From the NCBI RefSeq assembly GCF_001411805.1, contig NZ_CP007212.1, positions 2,232,001 through 2,296,000 of the forward strand: 64,000 nucleotides of DNA, in the 5' to 3' direction. The stretch is from Burkholderia plantarii (GTDB taxonomy: Bacteria; Pseudomonadota; Gammaproteobacteria; Burkholderiales; Burkholderiaceae). Each line of letters begins with the position of its first letter. Position 1 is the first letter of the stretch. A program made the position numbers and the translations under genes. Below, one piece after another: positions 36,448 to 44,973 of the stretch. The notes under the pieces are model-generated. The model was not told the origin of the DNA. It saw only the letters and a list, made by a program, of their open reading frames with translations, and searched no databases.

Positions 36448-38229
36448 TCAGACCTGCACCATCGCGGCGCCGGGGTTCTTCAGGTATTGCGAGCGGATGT
36501 TGCTCGCCGCCCAGTAGGCGAGACCGCCCACCAGGCCCGTCGGGTTGTAGCCGATGCCATGCGCGAACACGTTGGCGCCGAGCACGAACAGGTTGGGCAC
36601 GTCCCAGCTCTGCAGGTACTTGTTGACCACGCTCGTCTTCGGATCCGCGCCCATCGCCGTGCCGCCGCTGATGTGCGTGCTCTGGTAGGCGCGCGTGTCC
36701 CAGTGCGTGCCCGGCTTGATGATGCGTCCCGAGATCGACTTCGGATTCATCGCGCGGCCGATCTCCATCATCTTGCCGGCCACGTATTCCGAGGCGCGCA
36801 GGTCGTTGTCCTGCCAGTCGAGCGTGATGCGCATGAGCGGCGAGCCGTAGGCGTCGCGGTAGTTCGGATCGAGGTCGAGGAAGCAGTTGCGGTAGGCCAT
36901 GTTGCTGCACTGCGACTCGATGCGGCCGGTGTGGAGGAAGTTGTCCTTCGCGGCCTGCTTCCACTCGGTGCCCCACTTCGGCGTGCCCTTGGGCAGCGGA
37001 ATGCCGCGCACCGGACCGTTGCCGGTCTGGCGGCCCCAGATGATGCCGCCGCCGATGAAGCCGAGCTGCGAGTGGTCGAAGTTGTCGGCGTTGAATTCCT
37101 CGATCGCCTGACCGCCGCCGCCCGCGCCCATGAACGGGTTGATGTACACGTCCTTGTCGAAGAACATGTTCACGCTGTTGAGCAGCTGGTAGCAGAAGTT
37201 GCGGCCGACCACGCCCTCGTTGGTGTCCGGGTTGAACGGCTGGCCGATCTTCGAGAGCAGCATCAGGTGGACGTTGTGCAGCTGGAACGCGGCCAGCACG
37301 ACCATCTCGGCCGGCTGCTCGACCTCGTTGCCCTGCGCGTCGATGTAGGTCACGCCGGTCGCGCGCTTGCCGCTCGCGTCGGTGTTGACCTTGACGACGT
37401 GCGAGTTCACGCGCAGCTCGAAATTCGGCTTGCGCAGCAGCGCCGGGATGATCGCCGTCTGCGGCGAGGCCTTCGAGTAGTTCAGGCAGCCGTAGTCGCT
37501 GCAGAAGCCGCAGAAGTTGCACGGCCCGAGCTGGCAGCCGTATTCGTTGGTGTACGGCCCCGAGGCGTTGCCGGCCGGCAGCGCGAATGGCTTGTAGCCG
37601 AGCCCGCGCGCGGCGGCCGCGAACAGCTTGCCGGTGGGATGGTCGGCCAGCGGCGGCAGCGGGTAGTCGCCCGAGCGGCGCCCTTCGAACGGGTTGCCGC
37701 CCTCGAGCGGCTTGCCGTTCAGGTTGCCGGCCTTGCCCGAGGTGCCGCAGACGCGCTCGAAGCGGTCGAACGACGGCTCCAGTTCGTCATAGGTCACGCC
37801 CCAGTCCTGCAGGTTCATGCCTTCCGGGATGAACTTCGCGCCGTAGCGCTCGGTGATGTGGCTCTTGTAGCGCAGCTCGTCGGGCATCACGCGCGACTGC
37901 ACGCCCGACCAGTGCGAACCCGCGCCGCCCACGCCCTCGCCCGGCTTGAACGAGCCGATCTGGCGATACGGCACGGCCGTCTGGTCCTTGGTGTGGCGGT
38001 TCGTGACGGTGGTCTTCGCGAGGTTCTGCAGCAACGCCTGGCGCGCCGAGTACTTGATCTCGTCGACGATCTGCGGATACGCGAAATCGGGTACCGTCTC
38101 GCGTGCGTCGCCGCGCTCGAGCGCGACCACGTCGAGCCCCGCGTTCGCCAGTTCGATCGCCATGATCGAGCCGGTCCAGCCGAAGCCGACGATCACCGCG
38201 TCGACCGGCTTTTTCTTGATGCTTGCCAT
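36448..38229 (-). CDS. Gluconate 2-dehydrogenase-type large subunit (GMC flavoprotein)
   Basis: A 593-residue FAD enzyme of the GMC family. The FAD motif is VIVGFGWTGSIMAIELANAG near the start. A central cysteine group LGPCNFCGFCSDYGCLNYS may carry an iron-sulphur cluster, as in sugar-oxidising relatives. The C-terminal THISGGTAMG with catalytic histidine and NLFVLGANVF fit the family. It has no signal peptide of its own and would be carried out by the Tat-bearing small subunit. Size and partners fit gluconate 2-dehydrogenase; other sugar-acid substrates are possible. Confidence 0.88.
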   Translation of the reverse strand: MASIKKKPVDAVIVGFGWTGSIMAIELANAGLDVVALERGDARETVPDFAYPQIVDEIKYSARQALLQNLAKTTVTNRHTKDQTAVPYRQIGSFKPGEGVGGAGSHWSGVQSRVMPDELRYKSHITERYGAKFIPEGMNLQDWGVTYDELEPSFDRFERVCGTSGKAGNLNGKPLEGGNPFEGRRSGDYPLPPLADHPTGKLFAAAARGLGYKPFALPAGNASGPYTNEYGCQLGPCNFCGFCSDYGCLNYSKASPQTAIIPALLRKPNFELRVNSHVVKVNTDASGKRATGVTYIDAQGNEVEQPAEMVVLAAFQLHNVHLMLLSKIGQPFNPDTNEGVVGRNFCYQLLNSVNMFFDKDVYINPFMGAGGGGQAIEEFNADNFDHSQLGFIGGGIIWGRQTGNGPVRGIPLPKGTPKWGTEWKQAAKDNFLHTGRIESQCSNMAYRNCFLDLDPNYRDAYGSPLMRITLDWQDNDLRASEYVAGKMMEIGRAMNPKSISGRIIKPGTHWDTRAYQSTHISGGTAMGADPKTSVVNKYLQSWDVPNLFVLGANVFAHGIGYNPTGLVGGLAYWAASNIRSQYLKNPGAAMVQV

Positions 38230-38231
38230 GC

Positions 38232-38966
38232 TTATCCTCGCTTGCCGTAGAGGCTGACCGGACCATACGGATAAGGCTTGGCCTCACCCACGAACTCCAG
38301 GTAATCGGCGCGCACGCCGGGGTAGCCGATCATCTTCCAGGCGGCCATGTCCTTGTTGCCGCCGTAGGACGGGTCGCCGAAGTAGCCTTCCATCACGTTG
38401 ACGAGCAGGAAGTGGCCGAGGAAGGTCTTGAAGTTGAAGTCGTCGGTCTTGACCTCGCCCGACTCGATGCCCTTGAAGAAGGCGGTGCGCTGCGCGGGCG
38501 TGAAGTCGGCGAAGGCCTTGCCGCCGGCATGCGCGCGCGTGTAGGCGTTGATCGCGCGGATGCCGATCCGGTACTGCTCCTTCGGCGTGAGCTTGGCCTG
38601 GTAGCCGAACTCGGGGGCGGCCGGCAGGAACGGCCCCTGCATGTACCAGCGCGTCGCGTCGCCATAGGGCGTCTGCATCTGGCGGTCGATGTATTGCGGC
38701 ACGCCGAGCTCGACCGCGCCGGGCCCGACGTCGTCCTTCGGGATCAGCGTGTCGCAGGCCGCGTTGATGAAGGCCCATTCCTCCGGCGTGAAATAGCCGG
38801 GCGTGTACTGGCTGGCGGTGGGCTGGTCGGCGGGCGGCATGCCGCGCGCGACGGCCGGCTGGCCCTGGTTCGCTACGGCGCCCGAGATACCGACGACGGC
38901 TATCGGTGCGATCGCGATGGAGCCTTTGAGAAAGCTCCGTCGACTGCGATCTTTCGCTTCTGTCAT
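38232..38966 (-). CDS. Gluconate 2-dehydrogenase-type small (gamma) subunit, Tat-exported
   Basis: The 244-residue product begins with a twin-arginine signal (SRRSFLKG, then a hydrophobic run). The body has FTPEEWAFINAACDTLIPKDDVGPGAVELGVPQYID, a signature of the gluconate 2-dehydrogenase subunit 3 family. Its role is to fold with the large flavoprotein subunit and carry it through the Tat pathway to the periplasm. It is the first gene of the operon, with two bases to the next start. No strong ribosome site is seen before its ATG. Confidence 0.9.
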   Translation of the reverse strand: MTEAKDRSRRSFLKGSIAIAPIAVVGISGAVANQGQPAVARGMPPADQPTASQYTPGYFTPEEWAFINAACDTLIPKDDVGPGAVELGVPQYIDRQMQTPYGDATRWYMQGPFLPAAPEFGYQAKLTPKEQYRIGIRAINAYTRAHAGGKAFADFTPAQRTAFFKGIESGEVKTDDFNFKTFLGHFLLVNVMEGYFGDPSYGGNKDMAAWKMIGYPGVRADYLEFVGEAKPYPYGPVSLYGKRG

Positions 38967-39114
38967 GATTGAAAGTTGTCGTGGGGAATGGATTGGAATG
39001 GCGTGCCGGCGTGCCGCGCGGGCATGCCGCCGTTGCACCCGGCAGGCCCTCGGCGGGGCGCCTGCCCGGAACTGCCCGGAACCGGCACTGCCCGATCGGT
39101 CCCGCCCAGGCCGC

Positions 39115-40671
39115 TCAGGCGAGCTGGAACGTCTCGACGTGGCCGCGCATGCGCGTGGACTGCTCGCTGAGCGCCTGCGCCGCGGCCGTGGCCTGCTCGA
39201 CGAGCGCGGCGTTCTGCTGGGTGATCGAGTCCATCTGGCTGACCGCCGTGTCGACCTGCTCGATGCCCATGCGCTGCTGTTCGGCGGCCGCCGCGATCTC
39301 GTTCATCAGCGTGGTCAGGTCACGCACCGAACGCAGCACTTCCTGCATCGTCTGGCCCGCGTCGGCCACCAGTTCGCTGCCCTCGGCGACCGTCTGCACC
39401 GACGCGGAGATCAGCTCCTTGATTTCCTTGGCCGCCACCGACGAGCGCTGCGCGAGCGAACGCACCTCGCTCGCCACCACCGCGAAGCCGCGGCCCTGCT
39501 CGCCGGCGCGCGCCGCTTCCACGGCCGCGTTCAGCGCCAGGATGTTGGTCTGGAAGGCGATGCCCTCGATGATGCCGGTGATATCGGAGATCTTGCGCGA
39601 GCTTTGATCGATGCCGCCCATGGTACCGATAACGCGCGCGACCACGTCGTTGCCGCGCGCGGCCACGTCGGAGGCGTTGTCCGCGAGCGAACGCGCCGTG
39701 CGGGCGCTTTCGGCGTTCTGCTTCACGGTGGCCGTCAGCTCGCTCATGCTCGCCGCGGTTTCCTGGAGCGAGGCGGCCTGCTCCTCGGTGCGCACCGACA
39801 GGTCCATGGTGCCGGAGGCGATCTGCTGGGTGGCCGTGGCGATCGATTCGGTGCTGGTGCGCACTTCGCGCACGGTGCGCGCGAGGCTGGTCTGCATCTC
39901 GGCCACGCCGCGCAGCAGCAGGCCCATCTCGTCGTTGCGGTGCGCGTCGATGCGGCGGTTCAGGTGGCCCGCGGCGATCGCCTCGAAGTGCGAGAGCGCG
40001 TCGTTGAGCGGTGCCATGATCGCGCGGCGCAGCGACAGCCAGCTCAGCACCGAGGCGATCACGCCGATCACGATCATCACGACCGACACGCTGAAATAGA
40101 CGTGGAAGCTCGATTCGGACGCTTCGTAGTTGTTCTTCGCGTTGGTGTAGAGCGCCTGCTTGACCTTGTCGTTGGCCGCGCTCATCTGGCTGTAGAGCGC
40201 GGAAAGCTCGGTCATCGCGATGTGGTCCACCTTGGCGGTGTCGCTGGCGCGGATCGCGTCGACGAACGACGACACCGCGTCACGCATGGCCTTGCGGCGC
40301 TCGGTGGCGTCGCCGATCAGGTCGGCCTCGTTCTGCTGGTGCGGCTGGTTGACGAAGGTCTGCCACCACTCGTCGGACTTCGCGAAGAAACCGGTGGCGC
40401 GGTCGATCTGCTCCTGCGCCTTCGCGTCCTCGGGGTGCAGCGCCAGGCGGTCGAGCACGAGGCGCGTGCGGGCGATGTAGATCTCGGCGTTGCCGATGTT
40501 GGTTGCGGCGGTCAGCTTGTTCTTGTAGGTGTCCTGGTTGGCTCGATTCGCCCGGCTCGTTCCCAGCAAGCCGAGTACCCCGATCGCGACCATCAGCACA
40601 GCGAGAAAACCCATCGTCAGCGCAATGCGCGCCTGCAGCGTAAACGCCGCCTTCACCCCTACCCCATTCAT
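39115..40671 (-). CDS. Methyl-accepting chemotaxis protein
   Basis: A 518-residue chemoreceptor. It has a first membrane helix (about 13-35), a periplasmic four-helix-bundle sensor of about 150 residues, a second membrane helix (about 190-212), HAMP, and a cytoplasmic signalling domain with the hairpin tip [39 protein letters not shown]. It ends in HVETFQLA and lacks the C-terminal NWETF-type tether for CheR. The ligand is not evident. A sigma-28-type promoter just upstream (40718-40744) supports control with the flagellar regulon. Confidence 0.92.
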   Translation of the reverse strand: MNGVGVKAAFTLQARIALTMGFLAVLMVAIGVLGLLGTSRANRANQDTYKNKLTAATNIGNAEIYIARTRLVLDRLALHPEDAKAQEQIDRATGFFAKSDEWWQTFVNQPHQQNEADLIGDATERRKAMRDAVSSFVDAIRASDTAKVDHIAMTELSALYSQMSAANDKVKQALYTNAKNNYEASESSFHVYFSVSVVMIVIGVIASVLSWLSLRRAIMAPLNDALSHFEAIAAGHLNRRIDAHRNDEMGLLLRGVAEMQTSLARTVREVRTSTESIATATQQIASGTMDLSVRTEEQAASLQETAASMSELTATVKQNAESARTARSLADNASDVAARGNDVVARVIGTMGGIDQSSRKISDITGIIEGIAFQTNILALNAAVEAARAGEQGRGFAVVASEVRSLAQRSSVAAKEIKELISASVQTVAEGSELVADAGQTMQEVLRSVRDLTTLMNEIAAAAEQQRMGIEQVDTAVSQMDSITQQNAALVEQATAAAQALSEQSTRMRGHVETFQLA

Positions 40672-40717
40672 CGATTTTTTCCTGGATATCTAGTATTTGA
40701 GCACCATGCACTACGGG

Positions 40718-40744
40718 TATACGGCAGGTACTTAACTATCTTTA
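40718..40744 (-). promoter_or_regulatory. Sigma-28 (FliA)-type promoter for the chemoreceptor
   Basis: On the coding strand TAAAGATA, 11 bases, then GCCGTATA; the consensus is TAAAGTTT, 11 bases, GCCGATAA. It ends about 47 bases before the ATG at 40671. Confidence 0.65.
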
Positions 40745-40751
40745 GACGAAT

Positions 40752-40788
40752 TGAGGGAATCGATCAAAAAACTGAGGGATTCGATCAA
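40752..40788. repeat. Direct repeat, two 16-bp units 21 bp apart
   Basis: TGAGGGAATCGATCAA at 40752-40767 and TGAGGGATTCGATCAA at 40773-40788, with one mismatch. The spacing is two helical turns. It lies just upstream of the sigma-28-type promoter, a position suited to an activator or repressor. Confidence 0.6.
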
Positions 40789-40893
40789 TCGGGGTGGGGC
40801 CGGCCTGCCGAGGGTGGCCTAACGGGGGGCAGAGGGGCGAAGATCAACACGAGACGGGGGCGCGAGAGGCGTCTTGCGGCTCTCGGCAGCGAG

Positions 40894-40920
40894 TCGGGCT
40901 CGGGCTCGGGCTCGGGCTCG
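40894..40920. repeat. Short tandem repeat (TCGGGC, 4.5 copies)
   Basis: Units at 40894, 40900, 40906, 40912 and a partial unit at 40918, in the noncoding stretch after the TolC-family remnant. Confidence 0.85.
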
Positions 40921-40989
40921 CCCCGGCGGAGGGCCGGCTGCGCGGGCAGGGCCGTCGATCGGGCGGCGGCGGGCGCCGCCCGTCGGCGC

Positions 40990-41196
40990 TCAGCGCATCG
41001 CGCTCGCCAGGCTGTCCATGTCGAGGCGGCCCAGCTTCGAGGCTAGCTGCAGCCGCGCCGAACGCCAGTCCGTCAGCGCCTGGATCCGCTGTTTCTTCGC
41101 GTTGGCGAGCGCCGATTGCGTATTGAGCAGTTCCAGGATGCTGCCCACGCCGATCTGGTAGCGGTGCTCGGCCGCCGCGTAGGACTGCTGCGCGAG
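40990..41196 (-). pseudogene. C-terminal remnant of a TolC/OprM-family outer-membrane efflux protein
   Basis: The frame has LAQQSYAAAEHRYQIGVGSIL, then ELLNTQSALANAKKQRIQALTD and LASKLGRLDM, the last helix pair of an RND-pump outer-membrane factor (normally about 450-500 residues). Sequence resembling the family ends upstream of LAQQS at about 41196. The preceding bases do not encode more of the family. The 5' nine tenths of the gene, and any pump genes, have been lost, probably when the acyltransferase segment was joined here. Confidence 0.75.
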
Positions 41197-41261
41197 ATGG
41201 ATTGGGGACGTTAGGGATGGGGGGTTCCCGAATCGACCATGCTTCGTCAACCGTGTCGGGA

Positions 41262-42374
41262 TCAGACAGGCAGGTCACCATCCCGACGCAGCGCCCGATT
41301 CACCGGCTCGGAAAACCACCGAAACACGCCCCCGGCAACCAGTGCCGCCAATCCAGCGTAAGCCACCAGCCAAAGCGGCTTCGCATGCACCCCAATGCTT
41401 TCGCGCGTCAGGTACTCGCGCAACACACCGAGCACGACGATGTGAAACAGATACAACTCATAACTGCGCTGCCCGAACCAGCGAATCACGCGCGGCACCC
41501 ATGACGATGCCGCCTGCCGCCCTTCTTCCTGCCCGATCCTGAAGCAAACCAACAGCACCGCGGAACCCAACGCCATCACCGACACACCCCACACCACATG
41601 CCGCATGATCGGCCCGCACAGATAAGTGATTGCCATCGCCCCGATGGCCACGCCCTGCAACACCAGACGCCACTCCCGCCGCATCCGCACCCCCGGCATC
41701 AACGCGACGCAGCACCCCATCGCGATCGCATCGAAACATGCCCAATACCCATAAAGCGCGACGATCTCGTCATCGCGATGCCAATACCGATAAACCGGCG
41801 CAAACACGATCGGCACGAGCAACCACCATGCGATATACCGCGGCCGGCGCAACCACGCGAAAACCAACGGAAACCCCAGATAAAACACCTCCTCCACCGA
41901 CAGCGACCAGAGGATATTCATCGCGTAGTTGAAATAGCCGACCCTGGCCATCAGCACGTTATGCCAGAAGGTCAGCACCGACAGCACGGCCACCGGCAAA
42001 CTCACGGTGCCGGGTTTGTCGACAAACGAGCGCAGGCCGAGTAAAGCGAGCGCGACCATGATCGCCAGCACCAGCAAGAGGCACGGCAAAATCCGCGCGG
42101 CGCGGAAACGGTAGAACGTCGCGAAGCGAATCCCTCGTGGCGAACCAAACCGGCGCAGCGACGTGGACGTGATCAGATATCCGGACACGGTAAAGAACAT
42201 CGTCACGCCATAGTTGCCGTTGCGGGCCACCGCGCGGATCGCGTCGGCTAGCCACGGCAGGTCGAACGGCAGCACGTCCAGCCGGTAGGTCAGGTGGAAA
42301 TGCAGGATCAGCACGAGCAGGATCGCCGTGCCTCGCAGCAGGTCCACTCCATGACTGCGCGCGTTCAACTCCAT
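41262..42374 (-). CDS. Acyltransferase 3 (OafA-type) membrane protein
   Basis: The product has 370 residues and about ten membrane segments. It begins HGVDLLRGTAILLVLILHFHL, the acyltransferase-3 opening with its conserved histidine, followed by GVTMFFTVSGYL and NILWSLSVEEVFYLGFP, and ends with YLFHIVVL. Such proteins move acetyl or other acyl groups onto surface polysaccharides or other exported molecules. I use the ATG at 42374, with GGAG upstream. Base composition is lower in G/C than its neighbours in places. It is next to a truncated efflux gene, suggesting an inserted segment. Confidence 0.87.
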   Translation of the reverse strand: MELNARSHGVDLLRGTAILLVLILHFHLTYRLDVLPFDLPWLADAIRAVARNGNYGVTMFFTVSGYLITSTSLRRFGSPRGIRFATFYRFRAARILPCLLLVLAIMVALALLGLRSFVDKPGTVSLPVAVLSVLTFWHNVLMARVGYFNYAMNILWSLSVEEVFYLGFPLVFAWLRRPRYIAWWLLVPIVFAPVYRYWHRDDEIVALYGYWACFDAIAMGCCVALMPGVRMRREWRLVLQGVAIGAMAITYLCGPIMRHVVWGVSVMALGSAVLLVCFRIGQEEGRQAASSWVPRVIRWFGQRSYELYLFHIVVLGVLREYLTRESIGVHAKPLWLVAYAGLAALVAGGVFRWFSEPVNRALRRDGDLPV

Positions 42375-42946
42375 CGTGTCTCCGTGTCGTTCGTTGTCGG
42401 GCGAATACGCATTGTCGTCCACCTGCCACTCACAATGGGTGTGCAGGCGGCGATCGTCCAACGAGACGCGGCGCATCCGGAACGGCCAGCCACCGCACTC
42501 AGCCCCGCCGCAGAGAAGCACCCGCCGCCGTGCCGCATCACGCGCGCCATCCGGCACCTATCCTGCCGAGCTAACTTTTTTATCTTTTCATTAAAAAAGT
42601 TTGACACACAGCCTACGGCAAGATAATTTTGCGCAAGCCAGTAGAAAGACAACGATACAACGAGGGGGATGCCACATCCGGCGCCATGCCGATTCGCATC
42701 CAGTTCCATCAGCAATCCTGATCATTGTTCCGGCGTCGTGTCGCTTTCCGGCACGGCGGCAGTGCCCAGACAAACGAACCTGAGCGTATTCCACCGGCGG
42801 CATGCTTCACGCATGCGGCCGGCATCATGACGCGCATTCGCGCGCCTGCTTCATCGCCTCACCGCCTCTGCGGTAAAGCAGCAACGCAATTCAGCAGCGG
42901 TCTGATTCCCGACACGCATTCCATTCGATCCTCTTTGGGGCATGAC
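42375..42946. other. Noncoding region between acyltransferase and subtilase genes
   Basis: About 570 bases between divergent genes, with an A/T-rich patch near 42570-42630 that holds a dyad and a promoter-like sequence, described separately. No convincing gene is seen in either strand. Confidence 0.5.
42573..42629 (+). promoter_or_regulatory. Promoter-like sequence with an adjoining A/T-rich dyad
   Basis: AACTTTTTTA (42573-42582) and its exact reverse complement TAAAAAAGTT (42592-42601) flank nine bases. The last base of the dyad is the first T of TTGACA (42601-42606). TAATTT follows at 42624-42629, a 17-base spacing. This reads toward the subtilase gene 318 bases downstream. A regulator bound to the dyad would block the -35 box. 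Confidence 0.5.
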
Positions 42947-44482
42947 ATGAAAAAATCTGTTCGCACTACTTCTTATCTGGCTGTCGCTTGCGTCGTGTCG
43001 ACAACCTGCGCGTCGCTCGCGCAGGCACAGTCCCAGGCACCCTCGGTGCCTGCCGCCGGCGCCGCGTCCGAAAGCGTCAACCAGTTGATCGTCAAGCTGA
43101 AACCGGCTGCGGTCGCGGCGCGCGGCGCGGCGTCGATCGCGACGGCAGCGGCGGTGCCCGATATCCATGGCGTGATCGACCGCGTGCTCGCCGCGCGCCG
43201 TGCTCGCGTGACGACGCGGGCATTCGGCGCGGCGGCGGCCTCGGCACCCGGCAACGCGAGCGACCCCGCCGCCGGCATCGGCGTGAAGCGCGAGATGGCG
43301 GACGGCGCGACCGTGCTGCGCCTGCAGCGCAACCTGCCGGCCGCCGACGCCGCCGCGCTGGCCAACGATTTCGCGGCCGACGCGGCGGTCGAGTACGCCG
43401 AGCCCGACGCACGCATGCACGCGCTGCTGGTGCCGAACGACACGCGTTACGGCGAGCAATGGGGCTACGCGGGCGGCATCGGCGGCGCCAACCTGCCGAA
43501 GGCGTGGGACCTCACGACCGGCTCCGCGAACGTGGTGGTGGCGGTGGTCGACACCGGCTATCGCCCCCACGCCGACCTTGCCGCGAACGTCCTGCCCGGC
43601 TACGACTTCATCTCGGACCCGGACGGCGCGAACGACGGCAACGGCCGCGACAGCGACGCCTCGGACCCTGGCGACTGGGTTTCGCAGCGCGAAGTCGACG
43701 ATCCGGACGGCCCGTTCTACCGCTGCCAGGTCGATCAGTTCGGCCGCACCTTCGCGAGCGACAGCTCGTGGCACGGCACCCACGTGGCCGGCACGATCGG
43801 CGCCGTCTCGAACAACGGCCGCGGCGTGGCCGGCATCTCGTGGCAGGGGAAGATCCTGCCCGTGCGCGTGCTCGGCAAATGCGGCGGCACGCTCAGCGAC
43901 ATCGCGGACGGCATGCGCTGGGCCGCCGGGCTCGCGGTGCCGGGCGCGCCCGCCAACCGCACGCCGGCGCGCGTGCTGAACTTCAGCCTCGGCGGCGGCG
44001 GTAGTTGCAGCCGCACCTATCAGAGCGCGATCAACGCGGTGGTCGGCGCCGGCGCGACGGTGGTGGTCGCGGCCGGCAACGAGGCCGCGCAGGTTTCCAC
44101 CTCGCAGCCGGCCAACTGCCAGAACGTGATCGCCGTGGCCGCCACCGACGTGAACGGACGACGCGCGAGCTTCAGCAACTTCGGCACGGCCGTGAAGATC
44201 GCGGCACCGGGCGTGAACATCCTCTCGACGCTCAACAGCGGCGCCACCTCGCCCGCCGCCGACAGCTACGCGTCCTACAACGGCACCAGCATGGCCACGC
44301 CGCACGTGGCCGGCACCGTGGCGCTGATGCTGGCGGCGAACGGCTCGCTCACGCCCGCGCAGGTGCTGCAGAAGCTGCAGGCGTCGGCACGGCCGTTCCC
44401 GAGCGGCTCCGGCTGCTCGACCAGCACCTGCGGCGCGGGCCTGCTCGATGCGGGCGCGGCCGTCAGCGCAGCGCGGCAATAG
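42947..44482 (+). CDS. Secreted subtilisin-family serine protease (S8)
   Basis: The 511-residue precursor starts MKKSVRTTSYLAV with a signal peptide ending near AQAQS. A propeptide of about 130 residues precedes the protease domain. The catalytic residues are visible in order: D in VAVVDTGYRPHADL, H in SSWHGTHVAGT, and S in YNGTSMATPHVAGT, with the oxyanion asparagine in AAGNEAAQ. Paired cysteines suggest disulphides. It resembles the extracellular serine proteases of Burkholderia such as MprA. GGGG lies 6 bases before the ATG. A hairpin follows the stop. Confidence 0.9.
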   Translation: MKKSVRTTSYLAVACVVSTTCASLAQAQSQAPSVPAAGAASESVNQLIVKLKPAAVAARGAASIATAAAVPDIHGVIDRVLAARRARVTTRAFGAAAASAPGNASDPAAGIGVKREMADGATVLRLQRNLPAADAAALANDFAADAAVEYAEPDARMHALLVPNDTRYGEQWGYAGGIGGANLPKAWDLTTGSANVVVAVVDTGYRPHADLAANVLPGYDFISDPDGANDGNGRDSDASDPGDWVSQREVDDPDGPFYRCQVDQFGRTFASDSSWHGTHVAGTIGAVSNNGRGVAGISWQGKILPVRVLGKCGGTLSDIADGMRWAAGLAVPGAPANRTPARVLNFSLGGGGSCSRTYQSAINAVVGAGATVVVAAGNEAAQVSTSQPANCQNVIAVAATDVNGRRASFSNFGTAVKIAAPGVNILSTLNSGATSPAADSYASYNGTSMATPHVAGTVALMLAANGSLTPAQVLQKLQASARPFPSGSGCSTSTCGAGLLDAGAAVSAARQ

Positions 44483-44973
44483 CGGGCGACGCGCACTCGA
44501 TCAGCCGTGCCGCACGGATGCCGCCGCCCGGCACGGCAAATCCGGCGACCGGCGGCAACGCCTGCCCGGGAAGAAAACCGCCGCCGGTCGATCGTTCCTG
44601 GTTTTCACCAAAGGATCGGCCGGCTCGCGGCTGGCACGATCCGCTCCGTCACCGCCTCGCCGCCATCCACGAAAAAACCGACACCACGCCACGCACCGGC
44701 CGGATTTCTCCGGCGCAAACGTTACGACGATGACATCCGATCGCCACCCGGACGTCGACACGAAAAATCCCCACCCTCCCCACACCAAACAGACGTTTGA
44801 ATTACCGAATATTGACGATTACCTTGTTGTCACCGCCATCGATCTCAAGTCAAACTCGCCGGGCGCGCTCGATGGTGACGCCAACGCTTCGCGACCACCG
44901 GACTTCCGCGCCGAGACAAGCGACACGCCAGACCTTCAACGTCGAACAGGCAGTCAACCAACCGGGGATCCTC
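44483..44973. other. Noncoding region after the subtilase gene
   Basis: About 490 bases. It holds a hairpin near its start and an A/T-richer part near 44780-44840 that could carry the promoter of the next gene. No convincing gene is seen. Confidence 0.5.
44504..44537 (+). terminator. Hairpin after the subtilase gene
   Basis: GCCGTGCC (44504-44511) and GGCACGGC (44530-44537), an 8-bp stem with an 18-base loop, starting 22 bases after the stop codon. No T-run follows. Confidence 0.35.
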
